Made by a program: the position numbers and the translations under genes
Assembly (NCBI GenBank): GCA_021613335.1
Contig: JAJTWR010000359.1
Span: 346,001-410,000 of the forward strand
Length of the DNA stretch: 64,000 bases
Direction: 5' to 3'
Source of the DNA: Whitmania pigra
Taxonomy: Eukaryota > Annelida > Clitellata > Hirudinida > Haemopidae
Part shown: positions 20,513 through 35,110 of the stretch, in pieces
Position numbering within the stretch: the stretch's first letter is position 1
How the letters are laid out: every line of letters starts with the position of its first letter
Notes under the pieces: model-generated
Database searches by the model: none
What the model was told of the DNA's origin: nothing
The model's input: the letters and a program-made list of their open reading frames with translations, nothing else

Positions 20513-22150
20513 TCACTTCGAACCCGACTTGGTAGACCTGTTTGATTTTGATTTTTTTGATTTATCACTTTTCCTCGGTTGCTTGTTCTTAGAGATTGGA
20601 AAAGGGTTCTTTTTCCTGACGAGTTTCTTAACTCTGTAATTCCTCCACCAAGTTTGAATTTGCATTGCTGCTTTGGAACGAATGAGGATTGTTTCTTCCT
20701 TCAGTCCGAGGTTGTGTTCAGTCCAGAATCTTTCGTTCATGATGACGTCAAAAAGTTTTTTGATCTCTCCGTACTCCGATTCCAGTTGAACTTGTTTGAT
20801 GTTGTGTTCGTCTTGAAGTCTTCTCGTTTCTTCTATGTTTCTTTCGAGTTCTTGAGTGACTTCTTCGTATTGACACTGTATGTAATAAATGTCTTCGTCG
20901 AGTTTCGTTTTTCCGTCCAACAAAAGCTTCTCTCTTTCCCACTGTTTCTTGCGATTTTCCTCTAAAGTAGCTTTTAAATTAGTTGTTTGATCCTCAACAT
21001 CCAATCTTTGATTCTCGGCCTCGATTAAGAGCTGCGCATCCCTTTTTATTCTGGCGATTCCTTCACTATAAAGCTTCTGCGTGGTGCCCTTGTTCAGGTG
21101 CATTTCTCTCAATTGTTGATCGATCGAGTTCAGAATTGCCTTCTGAACCTGTATGCAACTCATTTTGTAGGCTTTTAAGTGGTTGAGAATGGAGGAGTAG
21201 TTGAATATCCTGTTGCATGAATAGGTGATGTAGAGCTTCCTTGCGTAATCCATTATTGGGTCGGTTGCTAACTTTTGTTCGCAAATCTTTATCAGCACGT
21301 TCAAAGAATCCAGAAAATCCAGATATTTCGGCTTGATGTGATTGTCTTCCATTACTTCATATCTTAGGCATTCATTCAAAGATAATTCTCTCAAAATAGA
21401 CTTGCAAATGTGGGCGAGGTATTCCCGCGAAATATTTTGGTTTCCTCTCACAACGTCCTGTTTTCTGTAAAACTCTGAAAGCAATGATGCCGGCGTGTGA
21501 ACATAGGTTTTTGTGAGTTTCATTTGCTCTGATTTTACTTCAGAATCTGCTTTAAAAGTCGCCTTTGAAGAAGATTCGTCGAATGATGAAGTCGGTTTTA
21601 CATCCGTTTTCGTCGCTTGACTCATCTCAAGGGTGATTGATTTTAAAATTTCAGGATCCAAATCTTCAAAATACTTGAAAGCCTCGTCAGATTTTAGAGG
21701 AACCCAGCAGTTTTTGATAAAATCTTCCAAAAATTTGAGCATTTCTAATCCAACCTGGATTGGATTTTCGCCAATTGTTTCATCGAAAAACATTTCCTTG
21801 TCATCCTGCGACTTATCGTGCACCGGATTATAGTCTTCCACCAGCACCTCAGTGAGTCTTTGAACCAGTTCTTCGTATTCAATCAAACGGGAATTTTTTA
21901 TCCCGCATTTCTCGACAATGAACTTAATTTCACCAACCAAATTCCTCAAGTAGCCCAGCAATGTGACCCTGTTTATCGAGCATTCTAAAAATGTCATCAC
22001 CCGCTCCCCAACCAGGTCGAGTCTTTCGCTTCCGCGATCACACACTACAGTTGCTGGGTCAATGAGGGGCCTCAGAAAATTCGCACTCCTCGAACTGATG
22101 CCCTTCCACCTTTCTTCTTCGCTGCAAGATTTCTTCAAATTTCTTGACAT
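20513..22150 (-). CDS. DRC10/IQCD-like protein B
   Basis: A 545-aa ORF from ATG 22150 (the frame stays open about 15 codons further upstream to a stop, so an upstream exon cannot be excluded). It has GERVMTFLECSINRV near the N-terminus, the family-typical segment ICEQKLATDPIMDYARKLY, long predicted coiled coils (EDIYYIQCQYEEVTQELERN), and an IQ motif AAMQIQTWWRNYRVKK close to the C-terminus, followed by a Lys/Ser-rich tail. The same landmarks occur in gene A in the same order (ICEKKFSMNPVEDFARKLY; IKIQNWWRSYRIKR). Role by family: nexin-dynein regulatory complex of motile cilia. The paralogues are strongly diverged, so the duplication is old or one copy evolves fast. Intronless. Confidence 0.78.
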   Translation of the reverse strand: MSRNLKKSCSEEERWKGISSRSANFLRPLIDPATVVCDRGSERLDLVGERVMTFLECSINRVTLLGYLRNLVGEIKFIVEKCGIKNSRLIEYEELVQRLTEVLVEDYNPVHDKSQDDKEMFFDETIGENPIQVGLEMLKFLEDFIKNCWVPLKSDEAFKYFEDLDPEILKSITLEMSQATKTDVKPTSSFDESSSKATFKADSEVKSEQMKLTKTYVHTPASLLSEFYRKQDVVRGNQNISREYLAHICKSILRELSLNECLRYEVMEDNHIKPKYLDFLDSLNVLIKICEQKLATDPIMDYARKLYITYSCNRIFNYSSILNHLKAYKMSCIQVQKAILNSIDQQLREMHLNKGTTQKLYSEGIARIKRDAQLLIEAENQRLDVEDQTTNLKATLEENRKKQWEREKLLLDGKTKLDEDIYYIQCQYEEVTQELERNIEETRRLQDEHNIKQVQLESEYGEIKKLFDVIMNERFWTEHNLGLKEETILIRSKAAMQIQTWWRNYRVKKLVRKKNPFPISKNKQPRKSDKSKKSKSNRSTKSGSK

Positions 22151-22162
22151 TTCTGCGACCAA

Positions 22163-23096
22163 AGCCTTCTTGTTTTCCTCTGTGACGTAGCTCTCTCGTC
22201 AAAAACAGTGAACTTTTGTTATTCGAACGATTGTTGTGGAAATAATTTATTCAATCCACTTTGAAAGGATTCTCAAGATAAGAAGCTTCCTTACAAGTGA
22301 ATGCAGTTTTTATGCCAACATCAAGCACCACTTTTAGGACTTTTTAAGAAGGAAAACGTGCCGATATTCTTTTGTGGAAGGGTCAGTTACGACCCCTTTT
22401 ATATTCTAATTTCTTTATTTAAATAAAATTCTCAATTTGTAAATTTTTAACAAATTTTAATTACATTGAATTTGATTTAATTACTCGTTCGCAAAGATTT
22501 TTTTTGGTCGATTTGGTTTTAAACTCATGTTTGTATAATAACAACATTTAATAACAATTGAATTGAATACGTGATGCAGATAACTAAATATTAAGATTCA
22601 TATTGAATACATATTATAATAGTAATAATATTAAATATTTTAAATCAATAATAAACATCACACTTTAATCAATTGTAATTGAAAAACAATTCCCATCAGA
22701 ATTTCCTTTTGTTGCTCTCAGCACTTCTGTTTGACTCGTTTGGGTTTTTCATCTTTAACTTTAAATGCTTCCAATATTTTGGCAAAATTTAAACTTATTT
22801 AAAAAATTTAGAAAAGTAAGAAAATTGAAGGATAATATTTAGGAAATCCTAAATTTTCTAAGCAAACATTCTGTATGTATTTCTTTATGCGTTTGAAAAG
22901 TTTTGAAAAATTTAACAGAAACCTTTGAAGACTTTTCGATGTTCTTTTTATTTTATCACAGCAACCGAAAGCTCTCGTGATGTGAATGCATTTTTAACCA
23001 ATGATCTTAACTGTAATAAAACTTTCATCACATCGGAAGGTGTCATATTTTCAAGTGCAATAATCTACCGGCACATTTAATCATGTATGTTCATAA
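22163..23096. other. Intergenic, nothing recognised
   Basis: AT-rich sequence upstream of DRC10-like gene B. Confidence 0.5.
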
Positions 23097-23252
23097 ATTA
23101 ATACGTAAAGCAAATTAATAAATAAATTAATACGTAAAGCAAATTAATAAATAAATTAATACGTAAAGCAAATTAATAAATAAATTAATACGTAAAGCAA
23201 ATTAATAAATAAATTAATACGTAAAGCAAATTAATAAATAAATTAATACGTT
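23097..23252. repeat. 29-bp minisatellite, about 5 copies
   Basis: The unit contains TTAATACGTAAAGCAAATTA; copies are identical until the last, which diverges. Confidence 0.9.
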
Positions 23253-23399
23253 AAAGGAAGCAAGGTGAATGTATTTAATCTGATTGGTTGTCTGCTTATC
23301 TCGTACAAAGGCCCCAGCGTACTTATTAATAATACTTTATGTTACATTTATAGTAAAATTTTGTATTTCAATGCAACACCGTGTGCTAAAATATAGACC

Positions 23400-25217
23400 G
23401 GCTGAAGATCTTAACTAGGGCGTATTTATGACATCATTTGCGGCATCTGACGAGATCACAGAACCGAGAGTTACCTCATCAAAGGTAAGCCTAGATTTGG
23501 CATCAAATGAATCTTTAAAACATAAAGTCTTTATTGACGGTTAATTTTTTAAAGCGCTCTTTGTAAAGGTGTTCTGGAAGTAGAATGAAGTAATATCTGG
23601 ATTTACTCTGTGTTTGGCATTGGTTACATTTCGACCTCTACATGTATCCTTATTTCTAAGGTATTTGTACGAATGAGAAGCATCCATGTACGATTTGATC
23701 ACTCATGTCCATTAAAAGTTAAATGTCATCGTAATAAACCGATTATATTTGTCATCGCTTACGATACTTCCAATGAAATAAGTGCCATATAATTGTTTTT
23801 GACTGGCGAAATAATATCACCAATCATACCAGTCACTCTGACTTGTTTTTTACCCAGGGCGCAAATATCTAGGAGCGCATTAATCTTTTAGGACCTGCCT
23901 GGGTTTAAAGTATTATAATCAATCATTCACAGTTTATAATTTATGCCAAGATAATAATATTACTGGCATACCTAAGCAATTGCAATGTTTAAAAAAAAGC
24001 CTGAGAAATGTACCACGGCATGAATGGCAAAGCTCCGAGTCCGTGGGCTGCTCTAACAATCGATTGATGAAAAACCGAATCAAATGCTTTGCTCACGTAG
24101 ATGAAGGTGAGCTTTTCTTCTGTTTCCTCTGTTTTCTTTGTGATTGCTTTGACGACCCATACGTTGTATATTATACATGTTGTGTATTATACATGTTGTA
24201 TATTATACATGTTGTATATTATACATGTTGTGTATTATACATGTTGTATATTATACATGTTGTATATTATACATGTTGTATATTATACATGTTGTGTATT
24301 ATACATGTTGTATATTATACATGTTGTATATTATACATGTTGTGTATTATACATGTTGTATATTATACATGTTGTGAATTATACATGTTGTATATTATAC
24401 ATGTTGTATATTATACATGTTGTGTATTATACATGTTGTATATTATACATGTTGTATATTATGCATGTTGTATATTATATATGTTGTGTATTATACATGT
24501 TGTATATTATACATGTTGTGTATTATACATGTTGTGTATTATACATGTTGTATACTATACATGTTGTATATTAGGCCACTTTGTGCAAACATTCGTAGAA
24601 TAATCTTCGGCTTTTTAATCCAACCGTGAATGGTTTGAAATCATCGGAATTGAGTGTTCCTTGTTTTTTGGGAAATCATTTAATAAATCTTTTTTTTGAG
24701 AACATTTTGGACACACCCATTAAATAGCCAAAGTGCCATTGTATTTGGTCATGTCTCCCTTCTTCCATCCTTCATATTTTTCGAAGCCAGAATGATTTCA
24801 TCTGCACCGACAGGAAAGTCAGTTTTTTCAAAAGTATCAATGACCTTCTCAAATGGTCTCCAATCATTTTTTGCCTTCTGGATGAAGGCTTTGTCTCAAT
24901 ACTCAAGTGATGCCTCGTCAGCAGTAGGTGCAGAATATTTCTCTCGAAATCCATTCAAACTGAGCTCCCAAAATTGGACTTTTTTTCTGAACATTTGCCA
25001 AGCTTTTTGCCAAATACCTTTTTATCATACTTTTGCCTTTGCAACTCCTGTTTCTATGTCACTTTTGACGTTGACAACTTCCAGGTATCAACGATGCCGT
25101 ATAGCCTCTATATATTTTCTCACAAGTCCCTGTTTAATTAGCCACCTTTTAACAATGAGCGACCTACTGTCATTATCCTGGCGTCGGACATTGGGGCAGA
25201 AGCTTTTTTTCAATTGA
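23400..25217 (-). pseudogene. Degraded R2/R4-type non-LTR retrotransposon, second copy
   Basis: The minus strand carries fragments that align in order with the intact ORF at 55271-57733: MALWLFNGC (intact MSLWLLTGI), PKNKEHSIPDDFKPFTVG (PKNKDASSPGDYRPITVG), EKLTFIYVSKAFDSVFHQSI (reverse-transcriptase motif A region; intact KLNLTFVDVTKAFDSVSHNT), and near 23470 the DNA ACCTCATCAAAGGTAAG (intact ACCTCGTCAAAGGTAAG). Many stops and indels are present, and a 16-bp minisatellite array has expanded within it at 24165-24573. Its 5' end abuts the TTA array at 25218, in the same orientation as the intact copy. Confidence 0.75.
24165..24573. repeat. 16-bp minisatellite, about 25 copies
   Basis: The unit is TTGTATATTATACATG with a common A-to-G variant (GTGTATTATACATG). 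The unit has no stop codon in any plus-strand frame, so it makes long spurious ORFs in all three frames. It lies inside the degraded retroelement reverse-transcriptase region. Confidence 0.95.
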
Positions 25218-25691
<474 letters not shown>

Positions 25692-25693
<2 letters not shown>

Positions 25694-26337
25694 ATTTGAC
25701 TGTTGCTTTTATTTGAATTATACGGTTTAATTATTCAAATAAAAATATTTGAAATATCGTAGAAAATAGAACTAATTTCTATCAGAAATACATCTCCCGT
25801 TCCCTAACTTGACAAAGAAGTCAAAAACACGAAACATACTATTTCCTAGTTTTCATGAAATAACGTCTTTATTTTATTATTTTTATATATTTATTTATTT
25901 TATTTATTTATTTATTTTAAAGAAATTTAATAGGTTATCACAGCGAATTAAATATTGAAAATTCCAATAAATATAAATAAAAACAATTATTAACATTCTA
26001 AAATCATTAAGGCTCAACATGACTATCATATTTTTTGGGCAAGAAATCACAAACTCAAGTCACTAATCATTCATAATTTGCATAACAATCAGAACCAAAA
26101 AATAAAAATAATTTCATATTTAATTTTTGATCAAGAGAAACTGACATGGGAAACAATGAAAATAAATAAGATAAAAAATGTAGGTGCCCTCATTAATATG
26201 CAAATCACGCCCTAGAACCTGCCCTTCAGTGACGTAATGTGATCACGTGGGGAGGTAGGAGGTCACTCAAAGGTCATATAAGTGAGAAGAATTCTGATTC
26301 GTTGTCTTTTTACGAACCATTATATGACCGCTTTAGG
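25692..26337. other. Non-coding; TTTA run and CRE/E-box-like cluster
   Basis: A TTTA microsatellite lies at 25880-25917. At about 26230-26280 TGACGTAA, GATCACGTG and AGGTCA motifs cluster, resembling the group at 35430-35505; function unknown. Confidence 0.35.
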
Positions 26338-26542
26338 TCATCTAATTAGCACCTAATCAGTAGTAATCATATCATCTAATTAACATATAATCAGTAGTAA
26401 TCATATCATCTAATTAGCACCTAATCAGTAGTAATCATATCATCTAATTAACATATAATCAGTAGTAATCATATCATCTAATTAACATATAATCAGTAGT
26501 AATCATATCATCTAATTAACATATAATCAGTAGTAATCATAC
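26338..26542. repeat. 34-bp minisatellite, 6 copies
   Basis: The unit contains CATCTAATTAACATATAATC; the first and third copies carry GCACCTAATC instead of ACATATAATC. Confidence 0.92.
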
Positions 26543-27600
26543 CATAATAATCAGCTTAACCTACTTGCTGATGTTAGCTTGATTATGCCATGCGGAAAAG
26601 TGAAAATTTATAATTCGAGTAATTGATTATAATTTTGTTATCATTATTTTTGTTTATTTATTAATTTCAGATTGTTGTTTTAAATTTAAATAATTTCATC
26701 CTTTTTTGTCTGTGCGATTTTATCATAAATGCAGCCATTAATTAATACAATAATATTTATTAAACAGCCAGAGAACAACAATTGAAGTAGAAGTTATTAA
26801 TAGCTTAACCCTTACATTGCAATGTCACGCTATAATTACACTGTAAATACATAATTTATCATGATTGTCGTCACCATCACCATCAATAACGTTATCACTG
26901 CAAGACCTCCCAAAACTAAAATTTGATTGGATAAACACTCACCAATCACGTGATTAGCAGCCAAATGGCTGAATGAGGTTTTAAAACCACCGAAGAATGT
27001 TCAGGCATTTAAGACTCTTTTGTTTTCGAAAATAAATCTTTCTTTCAAAAAATCTCTGCTTCCTTTTGTCATCCTCATTTCATTCTTTCAATCTCGAACA
27101 ATAACACGTTTGGAGAGCTTCAAACGTTTACGTTACAACTACGTCAACCTAGCCAACCAGAGGAGACTTTTTATTTATTTTTGTTAGCTGAATTCTCATT
27201 GGTCGATGAAAGTATATTTTGAAAAGTATTTAAAACATCAGCTGTGCGTAAACATTCTAACATTCAAAGTAAAAAGGATTGCTTACGATCATGTCATATG
27301 TCGATTCCACACAGATGATGATGACGACGACGTCAATGATGGTGATGATGATGATCATTTTTTTCATAGAAAAAAGCGATAAAATAATCAATCTGAAGGA
27401 TTTAAAAAATTATTTTAAAAACTTTCATATGACTCAATCAATGAATCGGTGTGAATGGATAACTGGATGGATAGATGGATGGATGGATGGACAGACAAAT
27501 GGAGATGCCAAATTTGGGTATTGGTGTCCATGTGTTGGAAGTTACGTGCAGCTTAAGTTTCCAAGCTATTTGTAACCTTTTAGAAGCCTCACTGATGGAT
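26543..27600. other. Non-coding; possible LTR-like block at about 26930-27145
   Basis: A stretch with AATAAATC near 27031 ending ACGTTACAAC resembles an LTR R-U5 region but has no partner or primer-binding site, so it is not annotated as an element. Short GAT/GAC and GGAT runs lie at 27317-27352 and 27466-27490. Confidence 0.3.
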
Positions 27601-27611
27601 GACTTGTTGAT

Positions 27612-28406
<795 letters not shown>

Positions 28407-30075
28407 AAACCATCATCATTATCATCACCAGGTGCTTTGGAGGACACGGAAAGGATGAGAAGTGACGCTTGACTGAACACGGGCGACGTAAACATTTGTA
28501 TTTGGTAGAGAGATATGTCTCCTTGCAGCTTTATAGTTGCACGCTTCAATGCGGATTGAATTGGTTAAAATGGCAGCTCATTCATCTCTTTGACACAACA
28601 ATAACAACATCATTATTTTAAATAGACAAAAAAACAAAAATTATTATTATTAAATTGTAATGTTTAATAATGTTACACTGCTAAGTTGTAATGGTATAAT
28701 ACTATTTTTGATATTAATTATGTTGTATCATAATTGTTAACAATTTGATTAAATGTTTTAAAATTATTTTAAAATTTTGAAATTTTAAGTTTAATAATCA
28801 GAGAATTCTGTGGATTTGAGTAATGTTGTTGAATACGTTGTTGGATGTATTTTTATATTTATAAATGTTTTTATAATTATAAATCTTTTATAATTATCTT
28901 TATAATTATAAATATATTTGTTCAATAATTTCTTTAAACATTTTTATTTGCTAAAATTCATACAAGCGACACAGGTATCAAATGATGCGAGTTTTTTTCA
29001 TATTTTTTATAGAAATTTATGGTTTATGAATACTTTTACAATTAAAGAATGATTTAAAAATATTTTAAAATTAATTTAATCCTATTAAAAGTTGATAATC
29101 ACTTTTATCAGTTTATTTCCTTCAATGAAATCTTCTCATCGAACTTTAAAAGTCACATCCTCAAAGTGAAACTTTAAATCGTCATCATCACCTGCCTTGA
29201 GATGAAAATTTCCTGAAAACTTCAAATTTTTGAATCTTTGAGATTTCAAATTTTATTTTTCATGTTTTTGTTACAAATTGTTTTTTACTTATTTTTTCTT
29301 GTCAATATTTTTAATTTCAATCATTTCATGGCTTCACCTGGAATTAATTTTATGCATTGTTTCCGCATGCTTTTTGTAAGATATTCCACTATTTAGAATC
29401 TTTTCAGTTATTTCATTATGTAATCTTTTCAAAATTTTAAATTTGATGTTAATGACTTATATCTGTTATGAATATGATGAGTGCATATGATTTGCATAAC
29501 TTGTGCTTGCTTTTTTCCTGCAGAGTTAATCGGAATATCCATTGAGGTGGTCTTATGATTGTGAGGGCCATCAATCATCAACCATCAATCACCAATCATC
29601 AATCATCAACCATCAATCACCAATCATCAATCATGCCCTCTGACGTCATACGTGGCTCATCATGGCAACCTTATTTCAAGCATCCATCAATCACCACATC
29701 GACTTTTACATGGAATTCCATATATTCCACAACACTTACGTCGTGGTTATACAAAGGTTTGTATTTGGATATATTATTTGCAAATATTATGCTGCTTGAT
29801 AAAACTAAGTACTTATTAACTTTTAGTTCTATTCATACAAATTCATGTTTAAATTGTTATTTTATAATCTTTTTATAATTATTTTTATAATAGTTTTTAA
29901 TTTAATAATAAATCTTTATAAATAAATCTTGAACACAATCATTTGCTCCAATTAAATGTTATTAAACAAATTATTTTCAGAAATTATCTTTTACTTTAAA
30001 ACTGTTTTTAACTAAAATCATTAAACATTAAATCATTTCCTAAAGATAACACTATAACATTACAACAATTAATAT
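28407..30075. other. Non-coding, AT-rich, with a short tandem repeat at 29565-29632
   Basis: Two-plus copies of a roughly 31-bp unit made of ATCAATCATCAACC/ATCACC motifs. A CRE palindrome TGACGTCA lies at about 29641. No gene recognised. Confidence 0.5.
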
Positions 30076-30349
30076 TGCTGTATACGCAGTTTTTGAGATT
30101 AATTAAATTTATATTTTATTATATTTGGTATCTTTTTGCACGTGGTATCGCTATTATTGTTAAAGAAAGCATTCTCGCTAATTACCTGACAATCAGCGAA
30201 AGTCCAGACAACTTAGAAGCCCAAATATCCATTTGCATCCTTAAGTACCTCATTCTTTAAACACTTAACTTCTGTTATTCAGTTCCGTTAACTGAATACT
30301 CGCTCTAATAAACTTATTAGCTAGCTTACTTAATTGCGGGTTATTTCCA
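30076..30349 (+). mobile_element. Solo LTR related to the element at 45379-47210
   Basis: Begins TGCTGTATACGCAG and ends GCGGGTTATTTCCA. It shares long blocks with the young LTRs, for example TTTGCATCCTTAAGTACCTC, TTCAGTTCCGTTAACTGAAT and TAATAAACTTATTAG. No internal sequence follows. The flanking sequence (AAAGATAACATTACAACAATTAATATT) is itself repeated on the right side, so the target duplication is ambiguous. Confidence 0.8.
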
Positions 30350-32334
30350 TATTATGTTAAAGATAACATTACAACAATTAATATTATGTTAAAGATAGCA
30401 TTACAACACTAAATCAACAAATATTTGATTACGTTAGCATTTGTGCACAATATTCATTTTGGTCTTTAAATTTGAGTGAGTGAGTGAAATCATTGAATTG
30501 ATATGAAGACGACGACGACGATGATGACGGTGATGATAACGATGACGATAACAACGACGATGACGATGATGATGATGGTGATGCTGACAATAATGACGTT
30601 GCTCATGCCATAACACGAGCTTCAAGTGTTCCTTATAAGGAAGCGTTCAGAGGTTTCCAGTTTAAACGTTGTCATGGTTACACTGATCCATCGAAGTAAG
30701 TTGTGATTGGCTGACAATTTATTTCATTATCTTATTTACGAAATTATTATTGTTTATTAATTTGTTTAATAGAATTATTTAATTTATAATACGATTTCAT
30801 GTTTGAACTTTTTACTATAAAGCCATTAATTTATTTTGTCAAATAAGAACGAAAATAAAGAATTAATGTTTTCTCAAAAAAGAAATTCAAGCAACAAATA
30901 TTTTGTTAATCGTAAACTTACAAATGCATTCATTCATTCAACATGGACATATGTTCATCGCACAACGACAAGATGGCTTCTTCCATCCAAAGACACTAAA
31001 TAAGAATTAAATTCAAACTCGAGATACATGTGGCGATTTTATGACCTCAAATGACCCCGGCCTTGAGGGAATCAAGATGGCAGACTGTGGATAAAACATT
31101 TCATTGGATTACATTTAATGAACTTGCACCATTTCTTGTAATGACGTCCCAGAATTTCATATTTATAATCATAAATACTAGGGCCGCGAATGAATAACAT
31201 TTTTTTGGCCGATTTATTGGAAATTATTTTAATAGATTAATCTATTAAATTTGATTAAATATAATACATGTATTTCAAATACTTTTGGAGGATTTTGCGT
31301 CGCAACTCTGCATTAATCAGTTCACAATAAACAAAATCATTCAAAATCAACCTTAATTAGCAAAAACAATCAATCGTGTCATACAGACACGTTGTAATTT
31401 CGTTTATTTGTTTCAAAACATTAAGGAAAAGCTAAGAATTAATTTAATTATAAGCAGTAATAACATTTTTCAACAATACAATCAGTCATTTTATAGAAGG
31501 CAAGTAGGTATGATGTGAATAATACTTTCGATAATTTCTTTATGCTCTGCTAACTTTTCTTTGTACATCTTAGCAATCACAATGTCGATTTTGTTGTGTG
31601 TCTGGTTTTGAAGAGCATTGCAGAGTAGCACTGTCTGAGGTCACTCAACTTCCACATTTTAAGTAAACATAAAGTCGGGTGTCATGAACTGGTAATCCAG
31701 CGAACTAAAACGACTTTTAAGTCTGCAGAAAGTTTGTCATTTACAGACTTGTTTGTCTGACACGACAAGAAATCGACTTTTGATCAAAAGTGCTTCAGAA
31801 CTCTTCTGCCGGTCACTGTTGGCAACTTCTCGATATTTGAGTGTCGAAGGTGAAATGTTAACGACGCATTTGAGAAGAGCAACTTGTTTACTGCAGCGAA
31901 CTTTAACGGCATCGACTGTTTTGCCAGGTGCACTTGAATTGTATCTGTTTTGTTATCGACCATTTCGTGAGCATTTAGATTATAAACAAAATCCTTGCTC
32001 AAATTTCTTCTTAGATACCACGTTATTTGCGGTTCATATTCATATTCATATTCATATTCTATTAATAACTAAATAACAATGGTAATATGATAACTAACCA
32101 AAATGAAGACTGTTAAATTTAAAATAAACCTTACTAAAATTGAAAAACCACCGATTAATGTGATAAATTTCGTTAAACTGACGATAACTTATATTAAATT
32201 ATAATATTTCTTAAATTTCAAATATTTTAAATTGTTGAGTGTCGACAATATTTTTGTTTTAAATTATTTACACACATGTATTTTAAGACAATCAATAATA
32301 AGGTTTCAAATGCATCTTTATTAAACAACAACAC
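30350..32334. other. Non-coding; small GAC/GAT run at 30507-30585
   Basis: AT-rich sequence. The moderately GC-richer stretch 31600-32010 holds a 107-codon ORF with no recognisable domain. GGGCCGCGAATGAATAACAT at 31182 may be a hAT-type end. Confidence 0.4.
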
Positions 32335-33133
<799 letters not shown>

Positions 33134-33275
33134 GTTATCGCCTGAAATAAGTGTCACGTGTCCCAATTAATTACATTAAGTGGAACTTTTATAAGAAATT
33201 ATGCGTTCATTAATTATTCATTGAATATTTATTCGGGGCACCTCAACATTTTTTAAACATTGAAAGCTGATGGCA

Positions 33276-33312
<37 letters not shown>

Positions 33313-33324
33313 CGATTATGATGA

Positions 33325-34150
33325 TGATTGATATTGGTGAAGTTCTTGCTGTGTTTCTCGATGTACAAAAGGCTTTTGATGGTGTCAACCAGCAGATATT
33401 ATTATTATTATATATTATATATATTATATTATATTATTATTATATTATATTAAACTTGAAGCTTATGGTGTTTTGGGGTGTTGTTTTAAATTGATTCCAA
33501 AATTATTTATCTAATAGAGTACAAAGAGTTATATATAATGATATTTGTTCTTCTGATAATTTAATTGACTGTGGTGTTCCTTAGAGCTCCATTCTGAGTC
33601 CCTTTTTGTTTTTAATTTGCATTAATGATTTTAAGTTTAATTAATGTGTTGCTATACGCAGATGATATAGTGGTGTATACATTTGGAAATAATGTAAATA
33701 ATCTCATTGCTTTACTTAATAATGAATTAAATCTTTTTAATAATTGGTTTACTAAAAGCTGTCTAGCTCTTGATATAAAAAATCTAATTTCATTATTTTT
33801 CGATCTTCTAGAAGAGTAATTGACAATAGACCTTCTCTTTCCATAAATGGTGTTTCTCTTGACAGAGTGTCATGTATTAGATATTTGGGGGTCTTCATTG
33901 ATGAGCACTTATCTTGGCTCAAACATATTGCTTATGTTTCTAAGAACATTAATTTCTAGAATTCGGCCATTTATTTACACAAAAGTTGCTTGAATATAAT
34001 GCAAAAACGGATTGTACGAAAAGTTTTCTTATTATCACCCTCATCATCAACTGCTTCTGTCTTCTCCAACAATAGTCTGTTAAATATATCACAAATTTGT
34101 AATTTACAAATTGCTCTTTTCATGTTTTCATATGATTTCAATTCTCTGTT
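33325..34150 (+). pseudogene. LINE reverse-transcriptase relic
   Basis: Broken plus-strand frames give, in order, VLAVFLDVQKAFDGVNQQIL (motif A with the catalytic Asp), CGVP followed by SSILSPFLFLICINDF (motif B), LLYADDIVVYTFGNN (motif C, YADD), NIKNLISL, then SCIRYLGVFIDEHLSWLKHI-like sequence, the usual end of the reverse-transcriptase region in CR1/Jockey-type LINEs. Stops and frameshifts are frequent and a TTA/TA microsatellite interrupts it near 33400-33450. Confidence 0.8.
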
Positions 34151-34220
34151 TTTTTTTCATATCAAGCAATAATTACAACAATCCTTTCAAATTACTTTAT
34201 TTACTATTCAAAATGTCGTG

Positions 34221-34534
34221 CAAACAATATTTATTGCGTGGATGTGTACAGCTTATGATTTTGTATATAATTACTTTCAGGGTCAGTCCTTCAGCGGAAG
34301 CATGTGCTTCCTTAAAGCTGGCTCTTTGGGTTTATTTGAATTTATCTGCTTTCGCTTTTTAATTATTTTTTTTTGTGCAAACAATATTTATTGCATGGAT
34401 GTGTGTAGCTTATGATTTTGTATATAACTACTTTCAGGGTCAGTCCTTCAGCGGAAGCGTGTTCTTCCTTAAGGCTGGCTCTTTGGGTTTATTTGAATTT
34501 ATCTGCTTTCGCTTTTTATTTTGTCTTTATATAT
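34221..34534. repeat. 157-bp tandem duplication in the LINE 3' region
   Basis: Two copies offset by 157 bp share blocks such as TCAGGGTCAGTCCTTCAGCG and GGCTCTTTGGGTTTATTTGA with few differences. It follows the reverse-transcriptase relic directly and may be a repeated 3' UTR. Confidence 0.85.
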
Positions 34535-34944
34535 AACGGCTTGTTTGTTTGATTCAAAAAACTCATAAACCAAAAACAAAATGATAAGGAGGACGAAAAG
34601 AAAAATAAAGATAAATGGCTGAATTTACTTTTGAGGTTTCTAATAAATGAATTTTATTTTAATTATTTAAATAAATAAAATAAATTACTGTAATAAATTA
34701 CTGTAATGAATAAATTACTATAACGAATGAGCTGAGCTGAACTCAATTAGCTGCCTACATAATAAGATGATGAAGTCGTTAAGTACTTATTTGAACACTA
34801 ACTTGACATGGCGTACTTATACGTCGTCTTATGGAAGCAGCCATTGAAACACTGATGACGTCATGAATAAATTATCTCAAGGAAACATCAATATTCATCG
34901 GCACAAAGAATTCTGCCCTGCGGTGCAAAAGCCAATGAAAACTT

Positions 34945-35110
<166 letters not shown>

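Noticed and set aside
26930..27145. LTR-like block with AATAAATC and an ACGTTACA end
   Set aside because: No second LTR, primer-binding site or target duplication found, and the start could not be defined.
31753..32076. 107-codon plus ORF in a moderately GC-richer stretch
   Set aside because: No family resemblance, and the antisense frame is equally open over part of it; left as non-coding.
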